DNA from: Trema orientale
Taxonomy: Eukaryota > Streptophyta > Magnoliopsida > Rosales > Cannabaceae
Length of the DNA: 64,000 bases
Assembly (NCBI GenBank): GCA_002914845.1
Contig: JXTC01000180.1
Location: 202,980-266,979, forward strand
Direction of reading: 5' to 3'
The notes under the pieces were generated by a model that saw nothing but the letters and a program-made list of their open reading frames with translations, ran no database searches and was not told where the DNA came from. Below, in pieces: positions 24,449 through 37,205 of the stretch; the first letter of the stretch is position 1; each line of letters begins with the position of its first letter. The position numbers and the translations under genes are program-made.

Positions 24449-24763
24449 TGTTGGAAATAAAACAAGCTTTATTAATCACTCAAATATTATTATAAGAGAA
24501 AACTCTCAATTTCACTCTTCAAGCTCACTCATTCACGAGAAGATATGCTTCTTTTCTTTCTCACTTCACTCTTATAAGCTTTGCTTCTTCACTTGATGCC
24601 TTAACTCAAATGAAGAGGGGTATTTATATTATATAAAAAATAAGAAGAACCACACAAATAAATAATTACAAAAATCCTTAAGCTACGTATATTTTCTTCT
24701 ATAACCTTCCAATAATAATCTAAGTAACCAAAAAATTCATATGTATTAAACTAATACCTAACA
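24449..24763 (-). mobile_element. 5' LTR of the Copia fragment, 315 bp
   Basis: On the minus strand it begins TGTTAGGTATTAG and ends TTCCAACA, next to the primer-binding site. A TATA box region (TATAATATAAATACCCC, minus) lies at about 24626-24642. Size and ends fit a small Copia LTR. Confidence 0.7.
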
Positions 24764-24922
24764 CTAGAAGATTCTAGGTGGAAAGCTCCTTCAATTTGGA
24801 CTTTGATTTTTTTCTTTTATGAGTTTTGCACTTGGGCTTTCAGCTAGGAACTCTAATTTATTGGACCTTATGTTGATACGCTTAGAACACTTCTCATGGG
24901 CTTAAAACAAGTTTATTTTCAA

Positions 24923-26180
24923 GGGGAAATTAGACATTATACAGTATTTTCTGAAAAAATTTGAAAAATACGGTAGTTAGCGTTTTCTTAAGATGCAGTA
25001 CGGTTTTTATTAGAAAAATACTATTTTTAAAAAAAATATTTAGAAAAATACTACTTTTTAAAATAGTAACTAGTAACCGGTAACTAGTTTCTGGAAATTG
25101 GTAATTAGTAACTAAAGATATTTATAACTAATATATAACTGGTAACTAGTAACCGGTAACTAGTTTTCAGTAACTGGTAACCAATAACCATTCTAAAAAT
25201 GATATTTTTTTAAAAAAATTTTAAAAAGTGATATTTTTCTAATAAAATACAGTACGAAAATTTAAAAAAAAAAAAAAAAAAAACCTGACTTCCATTTTTT
25301 TGTTATTCTTTTAGTTTTTTATATGTAAAAGTGTTAGAAACCCAATTTTCAATACTTAGGTTCATTGTATTAGATTATGCTAATTAATATCTTAGAATTT
25401 ATGTCTAGTTTATTCTGCTATTGAATATCAGATTTGTTCTTTCTTTGAAAAAACCATATGATAGATTTGTCATTTTATTATTTTTAAAAAAAAGTATATG
25501 CATTCCCTCAAAAATGAAAATACAATTATGCATAGTCAGCTTAAAGTCTTTTCTTCTAAAATAACAATTATACTCTCATTAGTTGTCAAAATTTGATAAG
25601 AAACTGATATAGAGGTTTCATCGTTAAATAAATAGGATATAAGTGGAAAAATAAAAACAATCTCCCGTCAAAAATAAAAAAAATAAGAAATTAAAAAAAT
25701 AAAAACTATCTTGTTGAAAGAAGAAAAGAAAAAGTATTTCAAAAGGGCTTTTTTTTTAAAAAAATTTAGGCCCAAAGTACCAAAAATTGAAAAACTCCGG
25801 CCAAATTTTTTTGAAAATTTTCGGATTGATTTAAAAAAATATTACTTTTGGAAAAAAAAAATTTTAGAAAATAACACTTTAAATAAATATTTAGAAAATT
25901 ACCAATTTTCCTTCAAAATTGATATTTTTCAATAGTATTCAAAGTAACCACTTGGGTTACTTGGGGTAGCCAATCTGGTTACTTGAGGTAATCAGTCAAG
26001 CTACGTCAAGTAACTTGATTGGTTACTTCAATTATCTCATCAATTGATAAAAAGTGATATTTTTCTAAATACTTTTATAATGGTATTTTTCTAATTAAAA
26101 TCTGGAATTTTTCATACAATTTCAAAATTCGGGATTTTTCAAAATTTTTGAAAAAATACTATAAAAAATCAAATTTCCTC
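24923..26180. mobile_element. TIR element with subterminal minisatellites (MULE-like), copy A
   Basis: The left arm (24923-25020) has GGGGAAATTAGACATTATAC and then AAAAAATTTGAAAAATACGG and ATTAGAAAAATAC. The right arm read backwards (26180 down to about 26080) has GAGGAAATTTGATTTTTTAT, TTTTGAAAAATCCC and ATTAGAAAAATACC. Inside each arm lies a repeat core. The left core (25065-25192) is made of GTAACTAGTAACCGG-type words, the right core (25941-26035) of GGTTACTTGAGGTAATC-type words. There is no transposase. The arms and 1.26 kb size suggest a non-autonomous Mutator-like element, but no 9-bp target duplication was found. Confidence 0.55.
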
Positions 26181-26596
26181 TTAAAAAAAGATATTTTCTT
26201 TTCTTTTCTTCTTCGAAGGGAAAAAAATGTTATTTTAGGGAGGGAAAAAGAAGATTTAAATTTGAAGAAAAAAAAAGAAAAATTAAATAAATAAATATGG
26301 TTCTAATCAGGATAGGGGATTCCCAAAACTCAATACGGGAAACGCCTACCTGGATCATGAAATACAACATCTCACGCATCCAAACAGGCACTTAGATATA
26401 CTCCCCCGCCGTGGATAACAACAGAGCCACATAAAAGCAGAGAGAACCAGATTTTTCGTTTCATTTCGTTATTGTAGCCGTTAAACCTCTGAAACCTCGC
26501 AAAAATCTCAGCTTTCATAATTTCATCATCTGGGTTTGATCAATTTTCAACGCTTAAGCTCGGGAGGTTTCATAAATCATTGCTTCTTTAAGTGTG

Positions 26597-29500
26597 ATGG
26601 CTCTTGTGCCCAGTCGGCAATTCTATCCAACAAGCTTCTTCGATTCATTCCAGAGCTCCTTCTCCAAGTTTCATCGCACCCAAATCCAGTTTTTCAGGTA
26701 TGGTTCTTCATTTACTTTAAGAAAGCGCCATTTCCATGTGAGCCAATTCATTGTCAAGTCTAGTGCAACCCCAGAACAAAACCCAGGTAGAAAATCGAAT
26801 TTTGTGAGCAAAAACCAGACTAATACTAGGTATACAACTGATAAGAACTTATCTACGAGTACTTGGATTGATAAATGGAATGAAACCCACCAACCAAATC
26901 GGCCAAAACCGCCTAGGGCCGTGTTGGATTATCGAAGTAGTGAGAGTGGGAATCAGCAAAGTTCAGGTCAAGGTAAGGTAGGTAGTAACGGTGGCGGTAA
27001 TGATGGCGCAGGTGCGGGTGGTAGTACAATGGAGAAGATTGTGCATAAATTGAAGAAATTCGGGTACATGGATGTTGGCATTGAGAATAAAGAGGATAAG
27101 CCAGATAGAGTGATTGAAAAAGGGTCTGTGGAGGATATATTTTATGTTGAGGAAGGAATGCTGCCAAATTCAAGAGGTGGATTTTCTGCGAAATCTCCAT
27201 TGGGAATAGAAAATCAGGTGTTTGGAGGTGATGGTGAGGTCAGGTTTCCATGGGAGAAACCGATGGAGAAAGGTGAGAGAGAAGGCGGTTCAATGATGAG
27301 AAGAAATAGGACTTCGCTTGCAGAAATGACTCTTCCCGAATCGGAGTTGAGGAGGTTGAGGACTTTGACATTTCAGAAGAAGCACAAGACCAGGATTGGG
27401 GGTGCAGGCGTTACTCAAGCAGTTGTGGACAGGATTCATGACAGATGGAAAACATCAGAGATTGTGAGATTGAAAATCGAAGGTCCACCTGCACTCAATA
27501 TGAGGAGAATGCATGAGATATTAGAGGTTTGCTTCTTTTAAATTTAACTATATTGATTAATGTTTCTTATCTTTGTCTTCTGGTAATGGCCATTGGCCAA
27601 TTTCATGTGTACGAAATTGTCTTTGCTTTTCAACCAGGATAGTGGCAGTAGTAACAACAACAAAAATGACTGATTTTTTTAAGATTCTTTCAGAAGTAAT
27701 TGGATTTTAGCATTGTGGTTTTTGTTTCCTTTCTTTCTTTCTTTTTTTTTTCGATAGAATTTTTTATTTCCTGCCTTTGTTACTTTGTACAGCGAAAAAC
27801 TGGTGGTTTGGTGGTCTGGAGGTCGGGCACGTCTCTTTCTTTGTATAGAGGTGTGAGCTATGAGGTCCCTTCATTGCAACTGAACAAACGGATATACAAT
27901 AAAAGTGAGATATCTTCTATACAAAGCCTTGGTGATAAATCTACCAGAGACCTAGCCAAACTTGCTTCAGATAGAAGTGTAGATACTGCCGTAGAGAAGT
28001 CTGGATCTACTTCTGAGGAAAAGAAAGGCACAAAACAGTCACCCGAAGTAAATTATGAAAATGAAATAGAAAAAGTTCTGGATACCCTGGGTCCTAGGTA
28101 TGCAGATTGGCCTGGAACCGGTCCATTGCCTGTAGATGCAGATATGCTTCCTGGCATAGTACCTGATTACCAACCTCCCTTTCGAATACTTCCTTATGGA
28201 GTGCGACCTTCTCTTGGTTTGAAGGAGGCAACATCTTTACGAAGGCTTGCTAGGTTTCTTCCACCGCATTTTGCCTTGGGTATGCATAGTGGTTTTTTTT
28301 CTTCTGAAAAAAAAATAAAATAAAAAATTTTACTTTTAACTTCATCTAATCATGAATTTGATTATTTCATAATGTGACAAAATCTCTCGGCAGGTAGAGG
28401 CAGGCAGCTCCAAGGTCTAGCTATGGCCATGATCAAACTTTGGGAAAAAAGTTCTATTGCAAAGATTGGGCTCAAACGTGGTGTACAACTAACTACGAGT
28501 GAGAGAATGGCTGAAGAAATCAAGGTAATAAGAACTTGCTCAAATTTTGTGACAGGTACTTTTTGTCAAGATGCACCTGGTAGCACCCTAGTGTCCTTGG
28601 CATTTTATAACTAGGCTCAAAAGTGGTGTGCTTAGTTTCTAAACTAGCAGTGTTAATTATAAAAGAACAGAGTAAGAGTGATATGTTCTTCTCATCAAAA
28701 GCAATTATCGTTTGTATTTAACCAGCTGCTGCATGTTCTGTTGGTCAAATAGCAGTGATATAGACTATTCTGGTAATGTCTGAGTTTCATTTTCTGTTGG
28801 ATACATGTCTGGAATGATGACAAATTTTTTTATTGGTTACAGAAATTGACAGGGGGCATCCTTCTCTCGCGAAACAAGGATTTCTTGGTCTTCTATAGGG
28901 GGAAAAATTTTTTGTCTCCAGAAGTCACTGAAGCTTTACTGGAAAGGGAGCGATTGGCTAAGTCCCTGCAGGATGATGAGGAGCAAGCTCGCTTGAGAGC
29001 ATCAGCCATAATCACACCACATACTGAAATAGCTGAACAATCTGGAACTGCTGGTACACTTGGAGAAACATTAGATGCAAATGCTAAATGGGGAAAGAGG
29101 TTGGACAATAATCACGAGAAAGAAATGATGCGACAAGCGGAAATTATGAGGCATGCTACTTTGGTTAGAAAGCTCGAAAAGAAGCTTGCTGTTGTAAGTT
29201 CCTTGTACAGTTGTACTAAGGTTATCTTGTAGTTGGCTCAACGGATCTAATATGAGGATAAATTCATAGTAACAGTTAGTTTAAAACTGCAATAAGAAAT
29301 GTCATACTATTTTTTATGCTGGTTACTTTCACTTTAGCTTCAAAATTTTCTCTCGTCACAATTTATAGATTTATGTTTAATATGAAGAAGACCAGGTACT
29401 AGAGGCCAGGATGTATATTGTTGTGATATGGCTTTAATTCCAGAACATTCTTATTTAATTGTGAATTTTTCCATCAGGCCGAACGAAAGATAATGAAAGC

Positions 29501-31164
29501 TGAGCGAGCCCTGTCTAAGGTAGAGGAATTTTTGAAACCAGCAAATCGGCAGGCAGATCCAGATAGTATAACTGATGAGGAGAGGTTTATGTTTCGTAAG
29601 CTTGGATTGAGGATGAAAGCATTCTTACTTCTAGGTACAACAACGCTTCACACACAATTTATAGTGTGTTTTCTTTAGACTGCCATTTATTCATGCAAAT
29701 TGATTTCTTATTCCAGGTAGACGTGGAGTATTTGATGGCACTGTGGAGAACATGCACTTGCATTGGAAGTACCGGGAATTGGTTAAGATAGTGGTCAATG
29801 CTAAAACTTTCGAGCAGGTAAAAAAAGTTGCATTAGCCCTTGAAGCTGAGAGCGGAGGTGTGCTCGTTTCAGTAGATAGAATTTCAAAAAAGAAATTTGC
29901 TATAATTGTATTCCGGGGAAAGGACTATCAGCGGCCTTCCACATTAAGGCCAAAGAATCTTTTAACGAAGAGGAAGGCTTTGGCACGTTCGATTGAGATT
30001 CAGAGGCAAGAGGTACCTCCAAAAGCTCTACTACCATAAAATCCAAATACCCAAAGCTATTTTAAACGTGAATAGTGTATTATCTCTGCAATATGCCATG
30101 GAAATTTACTCTTTTAGCTGTCTGCTGAATGGTGATTGCCTGGCTCATGGTAATCTTGCCTAAGGTTCTTGCTCACCCATCATCAAATCCTCTAGGTGGA
30201 CTTTAATCACATTACGCTGCATTTTGCAAGTATTTGTTTGTAATAGTAGTAGAAGAAAGATTGGGGAAAGGGGATGGTAAATCTGGGTTAGCGTTTATCC
30301 CAATTATCGGCTCCATCCATCTCTTAGGTCTTACTTGTATCTCTTGGCTTGTTTGTGAAACAAATATCGTAAACTCATATATGTGTCATTGTCTAACAGG
30401 CTCTCCTGAGACATCTGTCAGCGGTGCAGAGTACAGTGGACAAACTGAAATCTGAACTTGTACGTACATTTTACATATTTTTTACTTAGTGTTGTTACAG
30501 TTGGAGCTTTTTTAAAATGGCTGAAGGATTTAACTGATGCTGCTATACGGTAATTCATAATAGGTTTTATATTTCATGTTTGACAGGAGCAAATGGACAT
30601 GGTTAAGGATCAAGGAGATAAAGCATTGTATGATAAGTTAGATTTTGCTTATCCCACAGATGATGACGATGAGGAATCAGAGGTCTCTGTTCATTTTGTT
30701 TGCTAGATATTCACCTTTTGTATTTTAAACCAACTGATCTTAAACCTTACGTAGTTTCTCAATTCTGTTTTCTAGGAAGAAGGAGACGAGGCTTATCTCG
30801 AGACATTTGGAAGTGAAAATATTGGTGAAGACAGAGGCAAGGATGGTGATGATGAGGAATCAGAGGTCTGTTTATTTCATTGGCTAGATCTTCTCTTTTC
30901 GTCTGCTAAACCAGCTGATCAAAAAACCTTACCTCGTTCTTTTATTCTCTTTTCTAGGAAGAAGGAGACGAGGCTTATCTCGAGACATTTGGAAGTGATT
31001 ATGATGACGAAGACGAAAGCAAGGATTTAATTCACAATCTCCACATGGATACTAACTTCTCTTACCATGTACAGGATGAGGAACCTCGAGCAGAATCAGA
31101 AGCTCCTCAACAGCTTTTACATCCTGTAAATGATTCTCCCCCGGAGCTGACACAATATAGATGA
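26597..31164 (+). CDS. CFM3: CRM-domain splicing factor, chloroplastic (CFM3-like), ten exons
   Basis: Nuclear-encoded RNA-binding protein for splicing of group II introns in chloroplasts (family known from Arabidopsis and maize CRS1/CAF/CFM proteins). Proposed exons: 26597-27526, 27793-28279, 28394-28524, 28843-29193, 29478-29634, 29717-30012, 30400-30459, 30587-30682, 30776-30865, 30958-31164. All have GT-AG borders, the frames join, and the product is 934 residues. Three CRM domains lie at about residues 245-330, 452-545 and 663-760; the GxxG-type loops are visible as [17 protein letters not shown] and [10 protein letters not shown]. The N-terminus is rich in Ser, Phe and Arg and poor in acidic residues, as expected of a transit peptide. 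Blocks such as [18 protein letters not shown] and [18 protein letters not shown] are characteristic of CFM3. The acidic C-terminal tail is enlarged by a tandem exon duplication (exons 9 and 10). The product is longer than I recall for Arabidopsis CFM3A. Confidence 0.95.
30664..31010 (+). repeat. Tandem exon duplication in CFM3 (about 182-bp period)
   Basis: Exon 9 and exon 10 start with the same 40 or so bases (GAAGAAGGAGACGAGGCTTA onward), 182 bp apart. The preceding introns and the ends of exons 8 and 9 (GAGGAATCAGAG, then GTCT) also match. The unit is therefore exon end, intron, exon start. Confidence 0.9.
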
Positions 31165-32586
31165 AGAAGATAATCATTATGTTGACGATTACACACTGAA
31201 GGAACTGTAAACCATTGAGGCAGCAACTTGTCTTTGACAAATGAGATTCTGGTCTTTGGTCACACCCTACAAATCTTTAGGCCCTTGTATATTTGATATG
31301 TCATTAAACTTTCATAAGTATACATATTGTTTTATTCAAGATTTTTTTTTTCCCCTTTATATTCCTTGAATTAGCATATAATTGGTAAAGAAGAAGAAAT
31401 TGACACCAACTATTAGAAGAGTTACAAGTTATACTGCGTGCTATTTCAGAGAGCAAATGTTTTCATCGGTCCATGCTGCTACCAATTTTTTTTTGTGTTC
31501 ATAAAACTAGTCACATTTATCAAAACGATTAAGGAAATAAATTTTCTGCCTTCTAAGATTGTAAGATGGGTACGAGTAGTAAAATTAAGCATACCAATAA
31601 GCTATCTAAATCCACAACAAATCGTCCATTGCTTAATCTATTTGCATAATCAATAATGCCCTTTTTCATCGTACACTTCTTAAACCTCTTAAAGATAATT
31701 ACCGGAAAAAAAAAACAATTTGTATGCCTTTCTTATCATTAAGATTTTTGTGTCCCTTTCTATCTCTCTTGTTCACAGTCCAGGAAAAAATAATAATAAT
31801 AAAAAGAATTAAAGCCTGCTTTTCGTTGTCAATTACCTAGTACTTTTCAAAGTCGTCAGTTTACTTGAAAATTTCATTCCCATTCGAATAACTGAAGAAT
31901 ATAATAAAGTCTCCTTTTGGTTATAATAGAATAATCCTTTACATAGCTAAAAATTGCTTCATGGAGAGTAAAAACCCTTGCTTTCATCCCTGCTCTTGCA
32001 AATCCCCCGGCTCAAACTTTTTACATATTAACACCAAAAATAAATAAATCAAAATACAAAACCTCATTTTAATAATTAACAACCTTGAATATCATAACAT
32101 TATTAACTTTGCACTCAACTCTCAAAATTGGTAAAAATAAATAAATAAATAAATGAATATTCGAAAAACGCTACTATAAGACGTGTCGGACAAATTTTAA
32201 TTATTTATTTAATCCACTCGAAATCCACCTCAAAAGAAAGAAGGCCAAGACTGGAAAGACGCCAGATGTCACTCCTAGTAACTCTTTTGACTCCTAAAAT
32301 CTTTCCTGCTAATAAAAGGTCTCAACTTGGAACTTTTGTTAGTTCTTGCAAATTGAAATGTCATACAAGAAATAGAATACAAGTTGCTTCAAGTCCAACG
32401 GTAATAGTTTGTTCCCTGAGGCTGTGGAAAGTGCGGGTCCCACTTGTTTTGGACTTTTTCTTTCGTGTCTTGGGTGGAGACTAGGAGCCATGCAATAAAA
32501 TCAAATGCCCCCAGAACCAAACCATTGACACTAAATCTCCTCTTTTGACCGTGAAAAAGTCTCCTAATACCAATAACACACACGTT
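31165..32586. other. Intergenic between CFM3 and the bHLH gene
   Basis: A 3' flank and AT-rich spacer. I see no gene in it. Confidence 0.5.
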
Positions 32587-32638
32587 TTGACCACGTGCTC
32601 ATCATGTTTTAATTACAGCAATCCGATTTAAATATAAG
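32587..32638 (+). promoter_or_regulatory. bHLH92-like promoter: W-box, G-box and TATA
   Basis: TTGACC (32587-32592) overlaps CACGTG (32592-32597), and a TATA-like TTTAAATATAAGG lies at 32627-32639, about 80 bp before the ATG. A second TTGACC lies at about 32545. W-boxes bind WRKY factors and G-boxes bind bHLH/bZIP factors, so stress induction and self-regulation are possible. Confidence 0.5.
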
Positions 32639-32714
32639 GCCGTTACGTACATACACATAAGTAACCGCTACAACTGAAATTCAAAATTCCCTGGAAAACC
32701 AAGAAAGAAAGAAG

Positions 32715-34341
32715 ATGGACGTGTTTTTCCCAGAAGAGTATTTCTCCGGCGACACCCTGTGGTGCTGTGAGAATATTCCGGCGAATCGAAGCGCTTTCGA
32801 GCCGTATAGAGAGAAACCCAGAAACGGATTTGTGCAAGAGAATGCTTTCTATGGTTCAAAAAAGATGAACATGAACAAGAGAATGATAGAGTTCTGGAGG
32901 AGAAGAAGCTGGAATAAGTATGAAAATAATGAAGGAGAGCACGAGAAAGAAAGGTGTTTTAGGCACATGATGAACGAGCGTATGAGGAGAGAGAAACAAA
33001 AGCAGAGTTACCTGGCCTTGCATTCCATGCTGCCAATGGGAACCAAGGTAACTAATATCAGTATATGTCATATAATTTGGTAAAGTTTTTGTTTGAACGG
33101 TGTAGATTTTCTTAAGCAACATCAAGATAAGTTATTCATTCTTATTATTTTGGTTTCACGAACAAAATATAAGTGTTACCATAATACCATGTGTGCTACA
33201 TGGGTTGTTTTTATATTGGTTTTAAGCGTGTACAGTAAGGATTTTAATAGTTTAATATAAGATTTTTACTGCTTTATATTGTTGCAGAACGATAAGAACT
33301 CAATTGTTCAGATTGCCACCATGAAAATTCAGCAACTAGAGAGGTACAAGGAGGAGCTTAGGCAGCAGAACATGGAGCTTGAAGAGATTTTGGCGGGCGG
33401 AAATGAGGAGGAGATTAAGACGAAATGGACTAAGATTAAGCTCAAAGTAGCTAATCCTACTTCTGGGGTTGATTCTATGGTGGAGGTTCTTAATTGCTTG
33501 AAAAAGTTGGGATTAAAAGCTAGAAACATTCATTCTGCTTTCTCTGCTCAGGAGTTTTCAGCTGAACTAGAGATAGAAACCAAGGTTATTTTCCTTTTTA
33601 ATCTGTCTCTTTCGTAGAAATTACTACTTGGTTAATTTAAGCATAATTGATTATGGGTAATTTAGGAGAAGTTACTTAGACAATACATGGTTAATTTTTT
33701 TCGTTACTAAAAGTCTAAGTTCTTCACAGAATTGGTAAAACTACCATGATGTAATCAGAATATGTGACATAAATTTTGAAATTAGGTAAGCTTGTCACGT
33801 GACGGGTCTTACCTCTTATCAGTTTTGGTATCATTTCTACATAACACAAATAGGCATTAGGCACTAGCAATAAAAGGTAAAACTCAACGATGAATGCATT
33901 TTGTAGATTAAACAGGAGTGCTTTTTATCACACACTCGACTTATCTCAAACACCTATAAAACATGGTAGAGGGTGTATCATGCTTTGTTGGAGTATCTAT
34001 AAAATAACTACTACATGATATATTATTTAGAATGATTAAAACATTTTAACATAAAGGACACGTTTAGGTAATGAATAATGATCATAACTCGTTGAAAGAA
34101 AGTAAACAAAACTAGCCTACACTCTAGAAGAAGCTTTTCATTGTTTTCTAGATTAAAATATTGCAAAATGCGCACGTGCTCCTTTTATCTAAACCTCTTT
34201 TCTTATTGCTATTATTATAATACTAAATGGTTTCTTTCTGTACTATATTTTAAGGTGGGAGCTACTGAGATAGAAGAGGCTATGCAGCAAACACTAATTG
34301 AGGCAGAGTGGAAGCTTCGTCCTCATTTCGAGGAAGCTTAA
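32715..34341 (+). CDS. bHLH transcription factor, bHLH92-like, three exons
   Basis: Proposed exons 32715-33047, 33288-33584 and 34255-34341, all GT-AG and in frame, give 238 residues. The bHLH domain spans about residues 77-128. The basic region HMMNERMRRE has the His5-Glu9-Arg13 pattern required for E-box/G-box binding. Helix 1 is YLALHSMLP, and helix 2 (KNSIVQIATMKIQQLERYKE) starts exactly at exon 2. A leucine/glutamine-rich coiled-coil stretch (ELRQQNMELEEIL) follows, and a C-terminal ACT-like segment (VEVLNCLKKLGLKARNIHSA) fits plant bHLH proteins that dimerise. Length and layout are close to Arabidopsis bHLH92 (about 247 residues), which responds to salt, drought and wounding. The assignment to that exact orthologue is inference; the bHLH call itself is firm. 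Confidence 0.9.
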
Positions 34342-35180
34342 AGACGAAGCTCAAGGAATGAAAATGGTGTCCCGTATTTGAAAAATATTAAAGCAGTACG
34401 TAGCATTGCTAGTCCATTTTGGCATCACTTTCATGTTTTGACCAATTTTTTGGCTAAAACTTTGTAAATAATTGTTTTATCCTAATTAAAAATTAATTAT
34501 GGAAGTTTCTCAGTAACATGAAAAGGATAATGAGTCAAACTGGTTTCAATTTCAATTGGCTTAAGCTTGAAGTTTTTCATCCGTGTCATGTCTTGAAGTT
34601 CAATTGACGGCCGGTTGCCAAAGTCCACTATTTGATTTTTGTGCTTGACTTGTATTATTTTAATCTTATAGGCACGAGGAGAATATGTGGTAAATAAATA
34701 TTAAACTCAGCTAAACTGAAAGCAAATATAAGAATATTCAACACATGATTAATCATGGATTCAAAATTGCTTCCAGTACGCAAAGCTTAATCCATGGTTT
34801 ACTTCCATCTAATGAAAATTAAACGTTTGAAAAGAAATAAAAACAATAATATGCAAAGGAAATAAGCTTTTAGAAGAAGTGTGACATAAGTTTAGTCCTC
34901 TTGGTGTTCTCGGCGATGGGTTTCTTTAGTGATCCAAATTGAGTGAGAAAATTAGGTGGCGTTTACTTTATGGAATAAAATAAAAATATGAGGATTGTAA
35001 TTTAGTGAAATTGCAAAAGAATTATGATTGATATTCAATTATTATTTGGTTGAAACTTGAAAACTCAAAATTAATAGTAGAATCGAATTAAGTAATATTA
35101 TATTCACAAAAATACCTTTAATTTTAGATGTTATGAGGGAACGATAAAGAAAACAGTTAATTGCAAACATATATATACAC
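34342..35180. other. 3' flank of the bHLH gene, no gene seen
   Basis: AT-rich spacer. At about 34955-35010 a GGCGTTTACTTTATGGAATAA-like stretch resembles the end of another MITE, but no partner end could be firmly placed. Confidence 0.4.
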
Positions 35181-35425
35181 ATAATCCAATAGGTTTTTTT
35201 AATACTTGTTTATATGTATTTTTTTTAAGCTGTTGAATCATTATTTAATGAGTACCATAATTTGAGTAGTTGAAAAAAAAAAATAATAATAAAAATAAAT
35301 ACACATTATTTATTGTTTTTCTCTCTCTATCTTTTACTATGAAAAGACATGCACGATGAATTTTAATCGGGCAAAACAATATCTATAGATAGGTAAAAAA
35401 AATACATACTGGATTGGTGCCTATA
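35181..35425. mobile_element. MITE family M1, copy 5 (TA-flanked)
   Basis: The left end has ATAATCCAATAGG and a T-run; the right end has ACTGGATTGGTGCC. It carries the same internal ATTTGAGTAGTTGAAAAA and AAACAATATCTATAGATAGG blocks as the copies at 7.0-7.5 kb. Another left end (GGGTAATAATCTAGTTG) begins directly after it at about 35427. Confidence 0.7.
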
Positions 35426-35663
35426 TGGGTAATAATCTAGTTGATTTTTTTTTTCACCTATATATAGATATTTATATATATATATATATGGGTGATGTTT
35501 CACTAGAATTTTTTGTTTTTGCTCCATGGATAGGTACTCTAATTTAGGTCATTAGATTTTAATATGATAGTTATAATAATATTAGTAATTTTATAAAAAA
35601 AAAATCTAATTAATAAGTATATATATATATAGAAAATTATTTATGATTAAAAATATTGGCAAC

Positions 35664-37205
35664 TGATAACTCTATGAAAATAGAGTTATTTATGTTCTTT
35701 TTCTTAAATATTTTGTGTGTTTTTAGTGATTTTTAGTTTAATTTAGGTTATTTATAGTTAATTTAATTTTTAGTATTTAGATATAATTTTTATTTAATTT
35801 TATTAGATTTTAGGTATTTAATTTAATTTATTTAGTTTAGTTTAGATAATTTAGTTTTATTTAATTAAATTCAGAATTTATTTAATTTTGATTAAGATTT
35901 GTTATTTATTTATTTTATTTGATTTTGTTTTAATTTTATTGATTTAGGTTAAATGAAAAAGAAAAGAAAAAAAAAAGATTAAAGAAAAAGAAAAAAAATC
36001 GGATAAACAGAGCAAAAAACGCGCGCGAGTGGGAGTGGATTCCAAGCATGATCTCAGCCGTCCGTTTCAATCATCCAACCACCAGGCGAGCGAGTGCACA
36101 CCACGGGCGAGGACGGGCGCGTCTGGAGCCAGGGGACAGTTGGGCCCCGTGTCTGCTGCAGCTGCTCAGCGTGCCGGATCCGGTGCTTCGCGCTCCCGTG
36201 CAACCGATTTCTTCAGCCAGTCAAGAAGCGCCACTTCAGCCCGCTGACTTTGACCGTTTTGTCAGCCAATTACACGCGAGTTTCGTGCCGAGCTTATGAC
36301 TTTCGGCCGCACCGGATTACTCCCCACAGCCTAGAAAACGTGAATAAAGACGGGGAAGAGAGAGAAAGAGAGAAAGGAAAATTGTGACTAATTGACACAT
36401 CATCCAGCCAATCAGAAGCCACCATTAGAGACGTGGGAACTTGCACAACACTCCAACCTCAGCTATAAATACCCTGAACGTGAGAGAGAAAAATACACAC
36501 CAATTTTGAGAGAGAAAACTCTACTTTTTCTAGAGAGAGAGTGTGAGATGAGTTCAATGTCAGGCTAGTTTTTAGAGAGGCTAGAGAGATGATCTTAGTT
36601 GTGTAGTTTCTCTGTTTTCCAGCTTTGATTCCTGAGAGTGCTTCAACGCTTATATATTTGGTTTGTTAAATTCTTCATTATTTTTATTTTTAATATATTA
36701 TTTTCTAGTTTCTCATATAAATTCAGTCATGCTTTCTTTATGTGGTGATTTAAACTAGATTATAATTATATTTGTTTTATTAGTTGATCTTTTACTGCAG
36801 TATTGTCTCTGTGATATATTGTCGATCTTAGATAACTAGTAAGATAGATTATTTTGGTTTTAATTGGAAGAATTTCTCATATTAAATAATTTAGATTAAC
36901 ATTTGTTCTTAAATGCCATATTTTCCGGTTATGTGTTTGGGATGTGAAACATAAAATTGAGTGATAAAAAGGAATCAAAGTTGGTAACAGTTAAGCGAGC
37001 AATTAAGTGAATCTTGAAGCCTTGTTTTCTCATATTGGTATTTTCATTTATTATTTTGTGATTATTTCAATTTCTTGCTCAGTTTATTTTTATTTTCAAT
37101 TTTTCTTTCTATTTTTCATTACCTTTTATTGTTGATTTACTTCTCTGTGGGATCGATACCTTAATCTATACTGCAATAGCCGCTAGTATATTTTGAGCGT
37201 AGACA
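35664..37205 (+). mobile_element. Solo LTR, Gypsy-type (Tat/Athila-like), 1,542 bp, with GCAAC target duplication
   Basis: Starts TGATAACTCTATG and ends GAGCGTAGACA, with the 5-bp duplication GCAAC at 35659-35663 and 37206-37210. Neither a primer-binding site nor internal sequence follows, so it is a solo LTR left by recombination between two LTRs. A promoter is visible: CAGCTATAAATACC (36459-36472), with the presumed transcript start about 30 bp later in an AGAGAGAGAAA region. The end section (CTGTGGGATCGATACC, about 37145-37160) matches the layout of the LTR at 21708. The GC-rich block at 36020-36330 is part of this LTR and not a gene. Confidence 0.8.

Noticed and set aside
26913-27200. Minus-strand frame within CFM3 exon 1
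   Set aside because: His/Tyr-rich composition from reading the exon backwards; the plus-strand coding call is firm.
36029-36387. Three overlapping plus-strand frames in a GC-rich block
   Set aside because: They lie inside the solo LTR just before its TATA box, have no family resemblance and overlap in several frames, as expected from GC-rich DNA.
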